Positions 10,663 to 20,325 of a DNA stretch of 44,964 bases are shown here, in pieces. Position 1 is the first letter of the stretch, and every line of letters begins with the position of its first letter. The stretch is from Blastocatellia bacterium (GTDB lineage Bacteria > Acidobacteriota > Blastocatellia > RBC074), in contig JAEUQN010000034.1 of NCBI GenBank assembly GCA_016789725.1, positions 1 through 44,964 of the forward strand, written 5' to 3'. The notes beneath the pieces were generated by a model, which worked only from the letters and a program-made list of their open reading frames with translations, was not told the origin of the DNA and made no database searches. Made by a program: the position numbers and the translations under genes.

Positions 10663-12477
10663 ATGTCGGTAAAACACACGGAGACCTCGACCAATCAAGG
10701 GGACTATAAGCGTGAGAAGATGGTCGGCTGGTATGATCCCCGCCAACTGCTGAACACCGCCAATGAAGTCCTGGTTTCGACTATTCTTGGCAAACACGCG
10801 GATCGTCGCTTAGTGCAAGCACTCAACCCGGAGAAAATTCAACCGTACGAATACATCAAAGAATTCAGAATCAGCGGGAGCCAGGAAACCAGTTCCTCTG
10901 GCGAATGGGTCGAGCGCCAGGAAATCTGGATTGATTATGTCAGCGATCTGGGCGACGGTTGGGATGCCACCTATGCGGTGGCGCATTATCTGGCCCAGGA
11001 CGGTCTGGCGATTGAGGGCGAAATCCTGCCTCGCGCGCAGGTATTAATTATGGGAGGCGATGAGGTCTATCCAACAGCCACCAGCGACGAATATCAGAAT
11101 CGCCTGGAACATCCGTACGGCGCAGCCTTGCAAAAGAATGAAGGAGAACGCCCGCATCTCTTTGCCATTCCCGGTAATCACGATTGGTATGACAGCCTGG
11201 CCTCTTTCACGCGCATTTTTTGCGACAAAAACTACTTTCCGCTATTTGACGAAGATGCGTTAGGGGATTCCTTTCAACCGGGCAAATGGTATCTGCCGCA
11301 ACAGCGCAGCTACTTCGCCATCAAACTTCCACACGGCTACTGGTTAATCGGGGTGGACCTGCAACTAAGCTCTGATCTGGATACTCAACAAATTGAATAC
11401 TTCAGGGAAATCGCTGAAAAACAGATGCACGCGGGCGATCAAATTATTTTATGCGCCCCGGAACCGTACTGGGTTTATGCCGCGATGTATGGGGACATGA
11501 AAAAAACCTACCGGGAAACACGCCTCAGTCGCGGCTATTTAGAGAACAAAGTTTTCCAGGATCAAAAAATCGTGACTTATTTGGCGGGGGATTTACATCA
11601 TTATTTTCGGATTCAGGAATGCCCTCCCGACGGAACCGATGTCGTACGAATCACTGCCGGAGGCGGAGGCGCATTTTTACATCCGACCAATGGGCAGCTC
11701 AACACCACATATCGGGAAAAGCGCGACTGTTCGCAATTCAGCTTTCCAACGCCAGCGGAGAGTCAAAGTCTCTGTTGGCGCAACTTTCTCTTCCCTTTTT
11801 TCAATTGGCAATTTGGAATCTTGACGGCCCTGGTTTATTTCCTTGCTGCCTGGTCCATCCTCGCGTTTCTGCGGTTTGAAGGCGAAGTTCAGAATTTTAT
11901 ACAAGCCCTTCACATCAGTTTTCGCGGCAGTCTGGAAACACCGATTGCCGCGCTCTGGGGTCTCATCATTCTGGGCGGATTCCTGATGTTCACCGATACT
12001 CATTCGCGCTGGTATCGCTTTGCGGCTGGTCTCACGCACGGCATCACACATCTGATTTGCATTTTTCTGATTGGGTGGGGTTCCTATTTTGTGACGATAG
12101 CTTGCGGGATGAAATACAAGGAACCGGATCAGTTTTTCAGCTCAGCCGCCTTGATTCTGGCGGGTGGCTGGATCGTTGGTTCTTATATTTTCGGGATCTA
12201 TTTGTTCATCTCGCTCAATGTCTTTGGCCGCCATTCCAACGAAGCGTTCTCCGCGCTGGCAATTCCCGATTACAAAAACTTTCTGCGCCTGAGGATCAAT
12301 CAAGACGGCCTCACGATTTACCCGATTGGCATTCGACGGGTTCCGCGTAAATGGCGGCAGGCAACGTCATCGGATTACACGGTTTCGGCCATTGTCCCCG
12401 ATGATCCCAAAGCGACCCCGCCGTTCTTTATCGAAAAACCAATTCACTTGAAACGCCCGCAAGTGGGGCAAGCATAG
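10663..12477 (+). CDS. Membrane-bound calcineurin-like metallophosphoesterase
   Basis: 604 residues; AAGGAG lies ten bases before the start. The N-terminal half has the metallophosphoesterase motif series in order: SDLGDGWD, LIMGGDEVYP, AIPGNHDWYD and YLAGDLHHYFR. The last replaces the usual GHxH. The C-terminal third has about four membrane segments (from near residue 372: FGILTALVYFLAAWSILAF, then WGLIILGGFLMF, ICIFLIGWGSYFV and LILAGGWIVGSYIFG). The catalytic domain is probably cytosolic because no signal peptide is seen. First gene of a tight three-gene operon with a patatin-like lipase and a GMC oxidase. It could act on a phosphorylated lipid; that is inference. Confidence 0.85.
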   Translation: MSVKHTETSTNQGDYKREKMVGWYDPRQLLNTANEVLVSTILGKHADRRLVQALNPEKIQPYEYIKEFRISGSQETSSSGEWVERQEIWIDYVSDLGDGWDATYAVAHYLAQDGLAIEGEILPRAQVLIMGGDEVYPTATSDEYQNRLEHPYGAALQKNEGERPHLFAIPGNHDWYDSLASFTRIFCDKNYFPLFDEDALGDSFQPGKWYLPQQRSYFAIKLPHGYWLIGVDLQLSSDLDTQQIEYFREIAEKQMHAGDQIILCAPEPYWVYAAMYGDMKKTYRETRLSRGYLENKVFQDQKIVTYLAGDLHHYFRIQECPPDGTDVVRITAGGGGAFLHPTNGQLNTTYREKRDCSQFSFPTPAESQSLCWRNFLFPFFNWQFGILTALVYFLAAWSILAFLRFEGEVQNFIQALHISFRGSLETPIAALWGLIILGGFLMFTDTHSRWYRFAAGLTHGITHLICIFLIGWGSYFVTIACGMKYKEPDQFFSSAALILAGGWIVGSYIFGIYLFISLNVFGRHSNEAFSALAIPDYKNFLRLRINQDGLTIYPIGIRRVPRKWRQATSSDYTVSAIVPDDPKATPPFFIEKPIHLKRPQVGQA

Positions 12478-12488
12478 GAGCAACTTTT

Positions 12489-14009
12489 ATGAGCAAAAAA
12501 CGGGCCTTGATCTTTGCCGGAGGCGGCATCAAAGTCGCTTTTCAGGCCGGCGTGTTGCAAGTCTGGCTGGACGAAGCCAACCTTGAATTTGATTTGGCCG
12601 ATGGCGCAAGCGGCGGCACCTTCAATTTGGCGATGTGGTGTCAGGGAATGAGCGGTACAACCATCGCGGATAACTGGCGCAACCTTGACCCGATAGACGG
12701 TGTGGACCTGAATTGGCAGCAATATATCAAGCTCTTCTATGCACGCTCACTCTTCACCCTCGACAAATACAAAGAACGCATCTTTCCACAGTGGGGACTG
12801 GATTGGGACCAAATTCGGGCGAGCCAGCGCGAAGCGACGTTCAATGTCTATAACTTCACGAAACACGAACTCGAAGTGTTGACGCCCGCGCAGATGGATG
12901 CCGATTGGCTCGGCGCGTGCGTGTCATTGCCGATGTGGTTTCCACCCGTTGAGAAACACGGTCAAACGTACATTGACCCCGTCTATTACACTGATGCGAA
13001 TTTGGAAGAGGCGATTAAGCGTGGCGCGGATGAGCTTTGGATTCCGTGGACGGTCAGCGAACAAGGCGTGTGGCACGATGGCTTCGTGGCGAATTATTTT
13101 CAGATTATCGAAACTGCTGCCAATGGCAATCTCAAACGCGATCTGCGCCGCATCGAAGAAAATAACGCCGCTCTCGCCGCTGGCAAGCCCGGACTGTATG
13201 GCCGCCACATTGAAGTCAAATTGCTCAAGGCTGAAGTGCCGCTGCATTATCTCATCAACTTCAGCCAGGATCGGCTCATCGAAGCCGTCAACCTTGGCGT
13301 CAAAGTCGGGCGCGAGTGGTGCCAGCAACAAGGGATTCCACTGAACGATGGTGCAGAATATGCGACGGCGGTTCACGCTGCCCAAACCAAACTGCAATTC
13401 ACAGAAGAGATGAAAGGCTTCGTCACACTCGGCGCATCGAATTACGATGAGGGCTTTCGACAAGGCCGTCAACAGGGAACCTCGCTGATGTTTCACCTCG
13501 ACATCAAGATTGACGGAGTCAATCGGTTTATCGAAAACCCCAGGCACGAAGCCGCCGCCGAAGGGTATGTGCAATGCGATGCGCTGGGTGGACGATTGCC
13601 CGTCGAAATGGGCATTTTCAATCTTTTCGTTCACGACGACGATCCCACGCACAAAAAAATGCTCTATCGCCTTTTTCTGCGCAATGCACAAGGAGAGCCA
13701 CTCACCCTGAGCGGTTACAAGGATATTCAGGACGATCCCGGATTAGACGTGTGGCAGGATACGACCACGTTGTTCACAACCATTTATCGCGGGCATATCG
13801 GAGTTGAGGCCGAAGCCCAGGCGGAAATCCTGGCGCAAGGGATTATTCATATTCATTTACTGGATTTCCTGCACCAATTGATGACCTTCAGAGTTGAAGG
13901 GCCAACGCTGGCCGACAAATCCGCCGCATTTGCACGATTTGGCAAGCTGTTTATGGGCAGTTTGTGGGATGTGTATGCGCGCGAGATTTTGGCGTATGGG
14001 CCATTTTGA
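12489..14009 (+). CDS. Patatin-like hydrolase fused to a cholesterol-oxidase-associated domain
   Basis: 506 residues; AGGAG precedes the ATG by eight bases, and the gene starts 11 bases after the phosphoesterase. Residues 5-170 are patatin-like: an oxyanion loop GGGIKVAF at 11-18, nucleophile Ser41 in GASGG, and an acidic residue Asp163 in a DPVYYTD context instead of the usual DGG/DGA. The C-terminal part (about 325-470) has LMFHLDIKIDGVNRF, LPVEMGIFNLFV, RLFLRNAQGEPLTLSGYKD and DDPGLDVWQDTTTLF. I know this from multidomain cholesterol-oxidase-type proteins. Expected activity is lipid ester hydrolysis. The fusion plus the next gene points to lipid or sterol-like substrates. Confidence 0.82.
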   Translation: MSKKRALIFAGGGIKVAFQAGVLQVWLDEANLEFDLADGASGGTFNLAMWCQGMSGTTIADNWRNLDPIDGVDLNWQQYIKLFYARSLFTLDKYKERIFPQWGLDWDQIRASQREATFNVYNFTKHELEVLTPAQMDADWLGACVSLPMWFPPVEKHGQTYIDPVYYTDANLEEAIKRGADELWIPWTVSEQGVWHDGFVANYFQIIETAANGNLKRDLRRIEENNAALAAGKPGLYGRHIEVKLLKAEVPLHYLINFSQDRLIEAVNLGVKVGREWCQQQGIPLNDGAEYATAVHAAQTKLQFTEEMKGFVTLGASNYDEGFRQGRQQGTSLMFHLDIKIDGVNRFIENPRHEAAAEGYVQCDALGGRLPVEMGIFNLFVHDDDPTHKKMLYRLFLRNAQGEPLTLSGYKDIQDDPGLDVWQDTTTLFTTIYRGHIGVEAEAQAEILAQGIIHIHLLDFLHQLMTFRVEGPTLADKSAAFARFGKLFMGSLWDVYAREILAYGPF

Positions 14010-14021
14010 TAAAGGAACCTG

Positions 14022-15614
14022 ATGAACTTCGATGTAATTGTGATTGGCAGCGGCTTCGGCGGTGCGATTACGGCCTGTCGGTTGGCTGAAGCGGGCTACA
14101 AAGTTTTGATCCTTGAACGCGGACGCCGCTGGGACAAAACCACCTATCCAAGCGTCACCAATAAAGATTGGATTTGGAAACACGAGGCACCAGAGCTTTT
14201 CAATGGTTGGGCGGATTTGCGCGTCTTTCCGAATATGTCCGTCATTCAAGGCGCAGCGGTTGGCGGGGGTTCGTTGATTTACGCCAACATTTCGACGGAA
14301 GCCAAGCCCGACATCTTTCAATCGCCCTGGCCGCCCGAAATCACTTACGACGAACTCAAGCCGCATTACGATGCCGTCGCGCAATTCATGAACGTGCAGA
14401 AAGTGCCGGAAAATCAATGGCCGGAACGTACGCGGTTGATGCGCGATGGAGCCAATGCCATCCATGAAGGCCAACGATTCAAGCCGCTGGATTTGGCGGT
14501 TTCCTTCGATCCGAATCTGAACTTTGCGCCCAACGATCCACCCGCCATTGACCACCCGAAAACCTTCATCAATGCGCAGGGCCGCAAGCAAGCGTTCTGC
14601 ACGCATCTCGGCGTGTGCGATGCGGGTTGCCCGATTGATGCCAAAAATACGCTGGATTTGACCTACATTGCGCAGGCTGAAAATAAAGGCGCAGAGGTGC
14701 GGGCGCTGCACGTTGTCAAAACGATTGAGCCAGTCAGCGGCGGCTATCGCGTGCATTTTGATCGCCTGCAAAATGGGCAACGTATTGGCGGCCAGGAAAC
14801 CGCACGGCTGGTCATTGTCGCAGCGGGGTCGCTCGGCTCAACCGAGCTGTTGTTTCGTTGCCGAGATCAACACAAAACGCTCCCGAACATCAGTCAATTT
14901 CTAGGGCACAACTGGAGCAGCAATGGAGATTTTCTAACGCCTGCGCTGTATCCATCACGCAACATTTCGCCGAGCAAAGGTCCGACGATTACCAGCACGA
15001 TTGATTTTCTGGATCGCAGTCAGGAAGGTCAGTCGTTTTGGATTGAAGACGGTGGAATCCCGGATTTATTGAGCTATTATGTGCAAGCACAATTCAAACG
15101 CAGTTGGTTCGGCAGCCTGCATAACGATGTTCTCGTCAACTTTATCAATCAATCGCTACAGCGGCGCAATGCGTTCGGTAACATCATGCCGTGGTTTGCG
15201 CAGGGTGTAGACGCCGCCGATGGGCAGTTACAATTCAAACGGCAATGGTGGCAATTTGGGTTAGGTCCAAAGCGTTCGCAATTGCGGTGGGATATTGCCA
15301 AATCACGCCCGGTTTTTGATGCCATCGTTCGGATGCACAAGCGACTTTCGGAGGCAACGGGTGGTGAGCCGATGGTTTCGCCAACGTGGACGGTCTTTCA
15401 GGACCTGATCACGCCGCATCCATTAGGCGGTTGCAATCTGGGAACATCCGCCGCAAACGGCGTTGTCAGCCACAAGGGCGAAGTGTTCGACTATCAGAAT
15501 TTGTATGTCGCAGACGCAGCGATAATCCCAACGGCATTGGGCGTGAATCCTTCGCGCACGATTGGCGCGCTGGCAGAGCGCATCGCAGCCCACATCATCG
15601 CCGATGGGCGTTGA
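14022..15614 (+). CDS. GMC oxidoreductase, cholesterol-oxidase-like
   Basis: 530 residues; AAGGA lies a few bases before the ATG. The FAD-binding motif is DVIVIGSGFGGAITACRLAEAG (residues 4-25), then VLERGRRW. The segment VIQGAAVGGGSLIYANI is the cholesterol-oxidase branch of the GMC family. The C-terminal PHPLGGCNLG and NPSRTIGALAER are the usual catalytic and FAD-closing segments. There is no signal peptide, so it is cytosolic or peripheral. A CDAGCPIDAK segment near residue 205 is Cys-rich. Third gene of the phosphoesterase-patatin-oxidase operon, with 12-base spacing. It ends one base before the stop of the convergent porin gene. Confidence 0.88.
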   Translation: MNFDVIVIGSGFGGAITACRLAEAGYKVLILERGRRWDKTTYPSVTNKDWIWKHEAPELFNGWADLRVFPNMSVIQGAAVGGGSLIYANISTEAKPDIFQSPWPPEITYDELKPHYDAVAQFMNVQKVPENQWPERTRLMRDGANAIHEGQRFKPLDLAVSFDPNLNFAPNDPPAIDHPKTFINAQGRKQAFCTHLGVCDAGCPIDAKNTLDLTYIAQAENKGAEVRALHVVKTIEPVSGGYRVHFDRLQNGQRIGGQETARLVIVAAGSLGSTELLFRCRDQHKTLPNISQFLGHNWSSNGDFLTPALYPSRNISPSKGPTITSTIDFLDRSQEGQSFWIEDGGIPDLLSYYVQAQFKRSWFGSLHNDVLVNFINQSLQRRNAFGNIMPWFAQGVDAADGQLQFKRQWWQFGLGPKRSQLRWDIAKSRPVFDAIVRMHKRLSEATGGEPMVSPTWTVFQDLITPHPLGGCNLGTSAANGVVSHKGEVFDYQNLYVADAAIIPTALGVNPSRTIGALAERIAAHIIADGR

Positions 15615-15615
15615 C

Positions 15616-17085
15616 TCAAAAACGTTTCGTCAACTCTACATAGCCAAACCGCACATTGTGTCCCACCGGATATAGACTTGAAGCGACCTCGCCTCCGCGC
15701 ACGCCTGCCCAATAAAATGTGACGACGGTCGTCGGCGTCAGAGTCCAATCCGCGCTCACATCCACCAAAGTTCCCAATGATTGCTTCCCGTTGCTGGGAC
15801 GACCAATGAAGCCAAACGTCTGCTTTTGAAAAGCGCCGCCACCCACAAACCACAAATCGTTGGCATTGCTCAACTGCAGATGATGCAGGTCTGTGCGCAA
15901 TCCTAATTTCGCGTGTGGCTTCAGGCGCAATTGGATGAAGGCGTCCTCGTTGTTCATCGCATTGAAAAACGGAAAGCGAGCATAAATGCGCGGCGTTGGA
16001 AGCATCTGAAAAAATGTCCCGTGTTGCGTGTCATTCGCATCGCCATCGCCGGTGCTGCGAAAGTATCCGGCGCGAATCCAGGGCTTGAGCTTCTGATTGA
16101 ACTGATAACCTGCTTCCACCGCAACGGCTCCAGCGCGCTGATTCAGCACACCCCAATCGCCAAACTGCCCCGCGCCCCACAATAGAAAATCGGCCTTGCC
16201 CGAACCCGCCTTGGCGACGGTTACATAATGCCCGCCAACCGTTGTCACGCGAATCTTTTCCACGTCCGCCGTGCGCAAAGCCAGCGTGCGATTATCCGTT
16301 TTCAGCACGCGGCGACCATCGTGATAGTGCATCGCAAACACGCGCCAATCACTCTCAGAGTTTTTGGCCTTGATTGGCTTGGTGTATGCACCATAGAAAA
16401 GGTCTATGTCCAGTTCGTTCCAGCCTCGCAGTTGAAACACCCCTTCTGTGGGTCGCACGGCTAAAAAGGTAACGTTGTTCTGCTTCGTGTTGTACACATA
16501 TTGCACGCCATCAAAACTGCGCCCAACGTGTGTGAAGCCAAAAGGACCAATCAATCGTTGTGAAAGATGATCACGCTTGATCGTAGCCAGCGAAGCCTCG
16601 GTCGGCATGACTTCCAGGCCATCGCTGAATTCAAAGCGTCCGAGCTTCACGCTGTTGGCTTTGCCTTTGAAGCGCACGAACGCTTGCTTGATGAAGACGC
16701 TCGCATCCTTGTTGCCATTAGCAGCAAAGTACGCTGCGCCTAATCCGAGTTGCCCTTGCGGTGCGGGTGCGAGGGCATTGGTTGGCAAATTCATCAGCAA
16801 CGGAAATGCGCCTTCGATTTGCCATTCCACTTTTTCGCGTTGCTGGCTTAAAGACAAGCGCAAGGTGGCAGCACCAAAGTTGTATTCATTGTTCGCCGTC
16901 GTACTTTCAAACCAGTCCCAGCTTTCAAAACGTGTGCGAAGGTTGCCCGACAACGTGACGTTGCCAATTTTGATGGGCGCAGGGGCAGAAGTGGCGGGGG
17001 CAGTTAATGGCTTTGGCTGCCCCCAGATTGAGAATGACAAGGTCGCCAACAGTAACCAGACAACAGCTCCAGTACGGGAAATCAT
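15616..17085 (-). CDS. Outer-membrane porin, alginate-export family-like
   Basis: 489 residues from the ATG at 17085. A signal peptide is present (about residues 1-22, ending SIWGQ). After a proline-rich linker comes a beta-barrel with alternating hydrophobic strands, opening VTLSGNLRTRFESWDWF and closing VRFGYVELTKRF with a terminal Phe. This is the pattern of the alginate-export domain (PF13372-like) seen in many Gram-negative porins. It lies nine bases after nrfA on the same strand, so it likely lets small anions such as nitrite, or organic donors, cross the outer membrane. That role is inferred from context. Confidence 0.75.
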   Translation of the reverse strand: MISRTGAVVWLLLATLSFSIWGQPKPLTAPATSAPAPIKIGNVTLSGNLRTRFESWDWFESTTANNEYNFGAATLRLSLSQQREKVEWQIEGAFPLLMNLPTNALAPAPQGQLGLGAAYFAANGNKDASVFIKQAFVRFKGKANSVKLGRFEFSDGLEVMPTEASLATIKRDHLSQRLIGPFGFTHVGRSFDGVQYVYNTKQNNVTFLAVRPTEGVFQLRGWNELDIDLFYGAYTKPIKAKNSESDWRVFAMHYHDGRRVLKTDNRTLALRTADVEKIRVTTVGGHYVTVAKAGSGKADFLLWGAGQFGDWGVLNQRAGAVAVEAGYQFNQKLKPWIRAGYFRSTGDGDANDTQHGTFFQMLPTPRIYARFPFFNAMNNEDAFIQLRLKPHAKLGLRTDLHHLQLSNANDLWFVGGGAFQKQTFGFIGRPSNGKQSLGTLVDVSADWTLTPTTVVTFYWAGVRGGEVASSLYPVGHNVRFGYVELTKRF

Positions 17086-17094
17086 AACCTGCCT

Positions 17095-18528
17095 TTATTT
17101 CACCGAGGCCCTTTGCATTGGTGGTGCGGTGTTCGGCAGCAAACCACGTAAGGATTTCTGCCCTTGCCGCGAAAAGTTAATAGATTCGCCCAAAATTCGT
17201 GCAGCTTCCTGCGGAGCGTGAAAGCCAGTCGAGTTTTCAGCTTCGACAAAATCGAGATAAAACTGCGCTTTGCGTTGGAAGGTTTGCGCAGGCATCAACT
17301 CTGCATCGCTCTTCCCTGACGCTTTGGCCGCTTTCAAATCGCTGATGAAATCTATCAAGGCGTCCATCGCCGTGTTACGCAATGCGAAGTGACGGCTTTG
17401 AATGGTCTCCACGCGGCTGCTCAGCTCAGTTTCCGACCACTTGTGACAGGTCTGGCACGAGCGATTCAGATTTAGCAGAGGGCTGCGGATATGATGATCG
17501 CTGATCTTCAGTGCGCCTTCGCGTTTGTACGGCATGTGGCAATCGGCACAGGCCACACCCGACCGCGCGTGAATGCCCTGGTTCCACAACTCAAACTCAG
17601 GATGCTGCGCCTTCAACGCGGGCGCGCCAGTATCCGCGTGCGTCCAATCTTTATGATTGACTTCGTCGTAGTAGGCCATGATGTCTTCGACCTTCAAGCC
17701 CTTCGACCAGGGATAGACCAATCGCTTTTCTGGCCCCTTGAAATAATATTCGACGTGACATTGCCCACACACAAACGACCGCATTTCCTGCCGCGTCGCC
17801 ATCGTGTTGACATCGTAATTCGCCACGCCCTGCGTAGCCTTGTACGCGCGCATTCCTTCGATAAAGCCGGGGCGCGTGATGCGCAATTGCATATTGCCGG
17901 AATCGTGACAATCAATGCAGGCCACCGGATGCGCAACCAATTTCCGCGCCTCGGTGTATGGCATCTGGTTCATGGCCTCAAACCCTTTGATTAAATCGCC
18001 GCCGCCCAGCTTTTTGTACGGCCCATAAACCGAGGCGTGACAGTGCATACAGGTGCCGGGTTGTTTGACGACCTGCTGTCGTTCCGTGAACGTTTGATCG
18101 TCGAGCATAAATGCGTGGCCGCGCTCTTCGCGGAAGTCCTTCGAGAACGCATACCCCGCCCACATCGTTTTCAGGCGCGGGTCTTCTTCCAGTTTCGATT
18201 GCGACACCACTGAACGCGGATCAGATGCGGTGGGCGTGCGTGGCAAGGCCTCACTACCACCAAAATGCGTGCGCACTTGATCCACGGTGCGTTTGTAATC
18301 GTCGTATTGCAGCGGAAAGTTTTTGCCCCAGATGGCCGGGTCATCGGTTTCGTCATTCAATTCAACAACCCGATAAAAAGGATTTTTGCTTTCCTGCTTT
18401 CGCTCCAGGATATTGGCAAACAGCGCCAGGCCTGCGACCGTGCCAACAATGGCAATCAGTGCGGTGAGCATGATGGCGCGCCGCCGAGTGCGGTAACGTT
18501 TCGCTTTGTCTTCGAGGTTTTCAGCCAT
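17095..18528 (-). CDS. nrfA: Ammonia-forming cytochrome c nitrite reductase NrfA, CxxCH-type heme 1
   Basis: 477 residues. NrfA reduces nitrite to ammonia with six electrons in the periplasm. Five heme motifs are visible: CMHCH 160-164, CIDCH 204-208, CGQCH 254-258, CADCH 327-331 and CQTCH 358-362. The catalytic-site heme is the first; most NrfA have CxxCK there, but here it is CxxCH, a variant known in some lineages. CHVEYYF (257-263) gives the active-site Tyr and GIHARSG gives His320, matching conserved catalytic residues. Residues 18-40 form an uncleaved-looking membrane anchor. The gene begins six bases after nrfH. Confidence 0.93.
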   Translation of the reverse strand: MAENLEDKAKRYRTRRRAIMLTALIAIVGTVAGLALFANILERKQESKNPFYRVVELNDETDDPAIWGKNFPLQYDDYKRTVDQVRTHFGGSEALPRTPTASDPRSVVSQSKLEEDPRLKTMWAGYAFSKDFREERGHAFMLDDQTFTERQQVVKQPGTCMHCHASVYGPYKKLGGGDLIKGFEAMNQMPYTEARKLVAHPVACIDCHDSGNMQLRITRPGFIEGMRAYKATQGVANYDVNTMATRQEMRSFVCGQCHVEYYFKGPEKRLVYPWSKGLKVEDIMAYYDEVNHKDWTHADTGAPALKAQHPEFELWNQGIHARSGVACADCHMPYKREGALKISDHHIRSPLLNLNRSCQTCHKWSETELSSRVETIQSRHFALRNTAMDALIDFISDLKAAKASGKSDAELMPAQTFQRKAQFYLDFVEAENSTGFHAPQEAARILGESINFSRQGQKSLRGLLPNTAPPMQRASVK

Positions 18529-18534
18529 AATTTT

Positions 18535-18993
18535 TTAGTGTAAATGTCCGACGGAGCGATGGCATTTGATGCACGATGTGGCTTCGCCATTAGCACTCCC
18601 GTGCGGCGCGGCAATTGCCTCGGTAATTTCGGAGTGACATTTCTGGCAGGCCTGTTCGGTGATTGCCAAATTCCGAGGTTTAATTTGAATGGGTTCGTGA
18701 AAATTGTTGAAGGTGAAATAGAACGAATGCCAAAAGCCGTTCGAAGCTTTCGTCGCATACTTGGCAATAGTTCCTGCTGGCGTATGGCAATCATTGCAAG
18801 TGGCGGCGCTACGATGCGACGATTTCAGCCACCCCGTATACTGTTCATTCATGATGTGGCAGTTCGCGCATGAAGCGGGGTCATTCGTCAGGTACGAGGC
18901 CCCTTTGGCATAAATAAAAGTGTACGTCCCGACGCCAATCGCCATCCCCAGCGCGGCGGTCACCATCACTAACTGTACAGTTCGTTTATTCAT
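18535..18993 (-). CDS. nrfH: NrfH, membrane tetraheme quinol dehydrogenase subunit
   Basis: 152 residues from the ATG at 18993, chosen because AGAGG lies seven bases upstream and the in-frame start nine codons earlier adds nothing membrane-like. Residues 8-28 form the single membrane helix. Four CxxCH hemes follow at C42, C66, C116 and C141; the first reads CANCHIM, with Met49 as the candidate unusual ligand known for NrfH. NrfH takes electrons from menaquinol and passes them to NrfA. First gene of the nrfH-nrfA-porin operon. Confidence 0.93.
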   Translation of the reverse strand: MNKRTVQLVMVTAALGMAIGVGTYTFIYAKGASYLTNDPASCANCHIMNEQYTGWLKSSHRSAATCNDCHTPAGTIAKYATKASNGFWHSFYFTFNNFHEPIQIKPRNLAITEQACQKCHSEITEAIAAPHGSANGEATSCIKCHRSVGHLH

Positions 18994-19206
18994 GGGTTTG
19001 CCTCTGCCATCCAAAAGCAATGATGGAGCACGGCGCTACACCTAAAAGACAACCGATTTAGCAAAACTTCGTTGGGGGAATTTTTCTCACAACGACTCGC
19101 CCGCCCGATGTCTAAGCAAACAGCGTACCTACAAAAAGAGGTGAGAATCAGGACTAAACTTAGAGAAATCTGGAAAACCGCTGCGGGAGATTCCACAAGG
19201 TGGGGA

Positions 19207-20325
19207 TTACCCCGCAATTTGTACCGCGCAGCCGTTGGAGGCAGATTGATAGACCGCATCAACCACGCGTAAATCTGTCACCCCCGACGCGATGGAAACC
19301 GGTGCTGGTCGGTTGTCGCGCACGGCTTCTAAAAACATTCGGTGCTGATTGAAGGGATTGGCAATATCGCCGAGCGCTGGTGCGATAACTTTGGACGATT
19401 GCTGGGTCGCAGCCGTTCCTGGCGCAGCCACTCCCTGCAATTGGCTGGGCATCGAAAAATGATTGATAACACCGTGAAATTCGCCGACGGAGGAATCCAG
19501 CAGCAAGGTCTGATTGCCGATGTATTCCGCTGTGCCGCGTGTCCCGTGAATCGAAAGCTGTTCGCCCGCTGTATTCCAGGCCATATCCAATGTTGCGAGT
19601 GCTCCGTTCTCAAACTCCAGAATTGCGCAGGCAATATCCTCGCCTTCGATACCAGGGCAAAATTGATTCTTCGCCATCGCCATGACACGCACGACTGGCG
19701 AATCCATCATCCAGGCAAATAAGTGTATGTAATGCACCGCCAGTTGAATAAAACAGCCGCCACCCGTTTGCGCTAATGATGCACGCCAGTTTGCCTGTCC
19801 AGCCTGGACCTGATTCGACAACGCGAGGCCACCGCGATGCATGAGTCGAGCATACAAGTGCGCGATGTCTCCAAACCAGCCGGACCGCACCATCGCCTTG
19901 AAATCGTGCATCAGCGGTTGATCGAAATAGCTCAGATACAAGCCCGAAATGAGGCCACGTTGATCGGCTTGGGCGGCGGCGTTGGCAATGGCTTCGGCCT
20001 CGGCAAGAGTGGCGGCGACAGGCTTTTGTAGGAGAACATGTTTTCCGGCAGCCAGCGCCGCCAGCGTTTGTTCTTTGTGCAAATGATTCGGGGTGTTAAT
20101 GACAACAACATCCACATCGTCGGCGCAGGCATCGCGGGCATCGGTCGTCGCGCGCGTCGCGGAGCCAACCAGTTGCGCCGCGCGTTTGGCTCGATCCAGA
20201 TCAAGGTCAACGCAGGTCACCAACTCGACCCAGTCCAGATCACGGTACACGCTCAGATAATGTTCAGCGATCCCTCCGCATCCCAGGAATGCCGCACGAA
20301 GAGGAAGTTTAGACGGTTGTGTCAT
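19207..20325 (-). CDS. Gfo/Idh/MocA-family NAD(P)-dependent oxidoreductase
   Basis: 372 residues from the ATG at 20325. The N-terminal Rossmann fold opens AAFLGCGGIAEHYL; the family EKP motif near residue 100 is changed to QKP (VLLQKPVAATLAEA), keeping the catalytic-type Lys. The C-terminal half is the alpha/beta domain with HYIHLFAWMMDSPV. These enzymes oxidise or reduce sugars, inositols or related alcohols; the substrate is unknown. The start codon overlaps the true stop of the upstream selenoprotein-like frame (ATGA), which suggests translational coupling. Confidence 0.9.
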   Translation of the reverse strand: MTQPSKLPLRAAFLGCGGIAEHYLSVYRDLDWVELVTCVDLDLDRAKRAAQLVGSATRATTDARDACADDVDVVVINTPNHLHKEQTLAALAAGKHVLLQKPVAATLAEAEAIANAAAQADQRGLISGLYLSYFDQPLMHDFKAMVRSGWFGDIAHLYARLMHRGGLALSNQVQAGQANWRASLAQTGGGCFIQLAVHYIHLFAWMMDSPVVRVMAMAKNQFCPGIEGEDIACAILEFENGALATLDMAWNTAGEQLSIHGTRGTAEYIGNQTLLLDSSVGEFHGVINHFSMPSQLQGVAAPGTAATQQSSKVIAPALGDIANPFNQHRMFLEAVRDNRPAPVSIASGVTDLRVVDAVYQSASNGCAVQIAG

